The notes under the pieces were generated by a model. The model did not search any database and was not told the origin of the DNA. It worked only from the letters and a program-made list of their open reading frames with translations. Below, piece by piece: positions 62,094 to 64,000 of a stretch of DNA of 64,000 nucleotides; the stretch's first letter is position 1, and each line of letters opens with the position of its first letter. The stretch is from Sphingomonas gellani. GTDB taxonomy: Bacteria > Pseudomonadota > Alphaproteobacteria > Sphingomonadales > Sphingomonadaceae. The translations under genes were made by a program, and so were the position numbers. Location of the stretch: positions 434,001 to 498,000 of the forward strand of contig NZ_FOCF01000002.1 of NCBI RefSeq assembly GCF_900110035.1. Direction: 5' to 3'.

Positions 62094-62771
62094 GTGGCCC
62101 AGCCGCTCATGCCCCACGCGACCGCTTCCTGGATGGTCGACAACACATCGCTCTCGTTCGAGCAGATCGCGGAGTTTTGCGGGCTGCATATCCTGGAGGT
62201 GCAGGCGATCGCCGACGACACCGCCGCAACGAAGCTGACCGGCCGCGATCCGGTGCGCGCGCACGAAATCTCGCAGGAGGAGATCGATCGCGGGCAGGCC
62301 GATCCCGCTTACGCGCTGAAGATGAACAAGGGGCCGGAGCAGGTCCGCCGCACCAAGGGGCCGCGTTATACGCCGGTGTCCAAGCGGCAGGACAAGCCGG
62401 ACGGTATCGCCTGGATCATCCGCAACCATCCGGAAATCGCGGATGGCGCGATCGGCAACCTGATCGGCACGACCCGCACGACCATCGCCGCGATCCGCGA
62501 CCGCAGCCACTGGAACATCGCGAACATCACGCCCAAGGATCCGGTAACGCTCGGACTGACGACACAGCGCGAACTGGACGCTGCGGTTGCAAAGGCTGCA
62601 AAGGCGGCAGGTATCGAGAACCAGCAGACCGACACGCGTCTGGAAGGGGATCGTGAGGCCCTGATCGCCAGCCTGCGCGCCGAACGCGAAGCAGCGTCGC
62701 GCGACCCGGCTCAGGGTGGCAGCATCGAGGATCAGGCGCGCGCACTGTTCGACGACCCGTTCCGCCGCTGA
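62094..62771 (+). CDS. trcR: Cell cycle transcriptional regulator TrcR (DUF1013)
   Basis: The 225-residue DUF1013 protein (MPHATASWMVDNTSLSFEQI; AEFCGLHILEVQAIADDTAA; PDGIAWIIRNHPEIADGAIG; NLIGTTRTTIAAIRDRSHWN) is the sphingomonad version of TrcR, an RNA-polymerase-binding regulator studied in Rhodobacter and Caulobacter. It is restricted to Alphaproteobacteria and usually essential. The start is GTG 62094 with CGGAG about 8 nt upstream. A strong hairpin lies just after the stop. Confidence 0.93.
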   Translation: MAQPLMPHATASWMVDNTSLSFEQIAEFCGLHILEVQAIADDTAATKLTGRDPVRAHEISQEEIDRGQADPAYALKMNKGPEQVRRTKGPRYTPVSKRQDKPDGIAWIIRNHPEIADGAIGNLIGTTRTTIAAIRDRSHWNIANITPKDPVTLGLTTQRELDAAVAKAAKAAGIENQQTDTRLEGDREALIASLRAEREAASRDPAQGGSIEDQARALFDDPFRR

Positions 62772-62781
62772 TTGGAGCTAC

Positions 62782-62813
62782 GACCTGCGCCTGTGTGAAA
62801 ACAGGCGCAGGTC
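62782..62813 (+). terminator. Hairpin after trcR
   Basis: GACCTGCGCCTGT and ACAGGCGCAGGTC form a perfect 13-bp stem with a 6-nt loop, starting 10 bp after the trcR stop. No T-tract follows, but it is the longest stem in the window outside coding repeats. Confidence 0.7.
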
Positions 62814-63002
62814 GCGCGGGTCCGATTTCCAAGCTTGTAATAAGGTGATCCAGCGCTCCCCATTCTTAGAAAAGCAGAGCGCGCGCGAGGATTTGCGCCG
62901 GAACAAGCGTCGTTCCAGCGCTGCATAATTAACGCATGGACTTAAAGCGTCCGACTATCGGGCGAGCGATTTACTCCGGCAAGGCCAGCAACTTAGCCCG
63001 CT

Positions 63003-64000
<998 letters not shown>

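Overview
The window is high-GC, densely packed alphaproteobacterial chromosome. A sphingomonad (Sphingomonas or a close relative) is the best inference. Signs seen directly are a circularly permuted two-piece tmRNA with an ANDN-type tag (about 29.5-29.9 kb), a GAAC-N7-GAAC SOS box before uvrA, a TrcR/DUF1013 regulator, an NDUFS4-type complex I accessory subunit and many short conserved proteins of sphingomonad type. No rRNA, tRNA, CRISPR array or complete insertion sequence was found.

Region 0-13.6 kb is central carbon metabolism: a metallopeptidase fragment, a DMT transporter, an SDR oxidoreductase, sdhB, zapE, an acyltransferase, then mdh - sucD - sucA - sucB - lpd in one direction. Every junction of that run carries short GC-rich palindromes (REP-like). 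The mdh-sucD junction, where sucC is often found in relatives, instead holds a GIY-YIG nuclease pseudogene with a Trp-to-stop change. Region 13.6-24.6 kb has an AraC-type regulator, chorismate mutase, a long-chain prenyl diphosphate synthase, a SIMPL-domain protein, a CDF metal exporter, a hybrid histidine kinase and an AT-richer stretch of small secreted or orphan proteins. Region 24.7-33.5 kb has hrpB, the complex I subunit, a NUDIX hydrolase, mscL, an Rrf2 regulator, the tmRNA, an XRE-regulator/membrane-protein pair with an inverted-repeat operator, and a BLUF photoreceptor divergent from a heme oxygenase.

Region 33.6-42.7 kb starts with SOS-controlled uvrA and continues into an accessory patch: an AT-rich DUF4238 gene, a decayed BrnT/BrnA pair, a ParE-type toxin with its antitoxin, and a two-gene unit whose second product carries a 78-bp coding tandem repeat. 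Small envelope-type proteins follow. Region 42.8-45.5 kb is a compact three-gene cassette (CDP-alcohol phosphotransferase, myo-inositol-phosphate synthase, MobA-like nucleotidyltransferase) that looks like a complete route to a CDP-inositol-derived product. This is the strongest candidate for an under-described system here.

Region 45.6-57.5 kb contains an arylesterase, a DHH phosphoesterase translationally coupled to a UV-damage endonuclease, a cell-wall hydrolase, and a long minus-strand series xseB - ispA - coaD - cyclophilin - queA - EF-hand protein - tgt - small membrane protein, mostly joined by 4-nt overlaps, with a membrane GGDEF diguanylate cyclase upstream. Region 57.6-64 kb has clpA, DUF1192, a quinone oxidoreductase, a Cys-rich copper-binding four-helix protein, trcR and a DEAD-box RNA helicase cut by the window end.

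Start codons were chosen by ribosome-binding sites, overlaps and family N-termini. All functional statements rest on motif recognition by eye; no database search was run.
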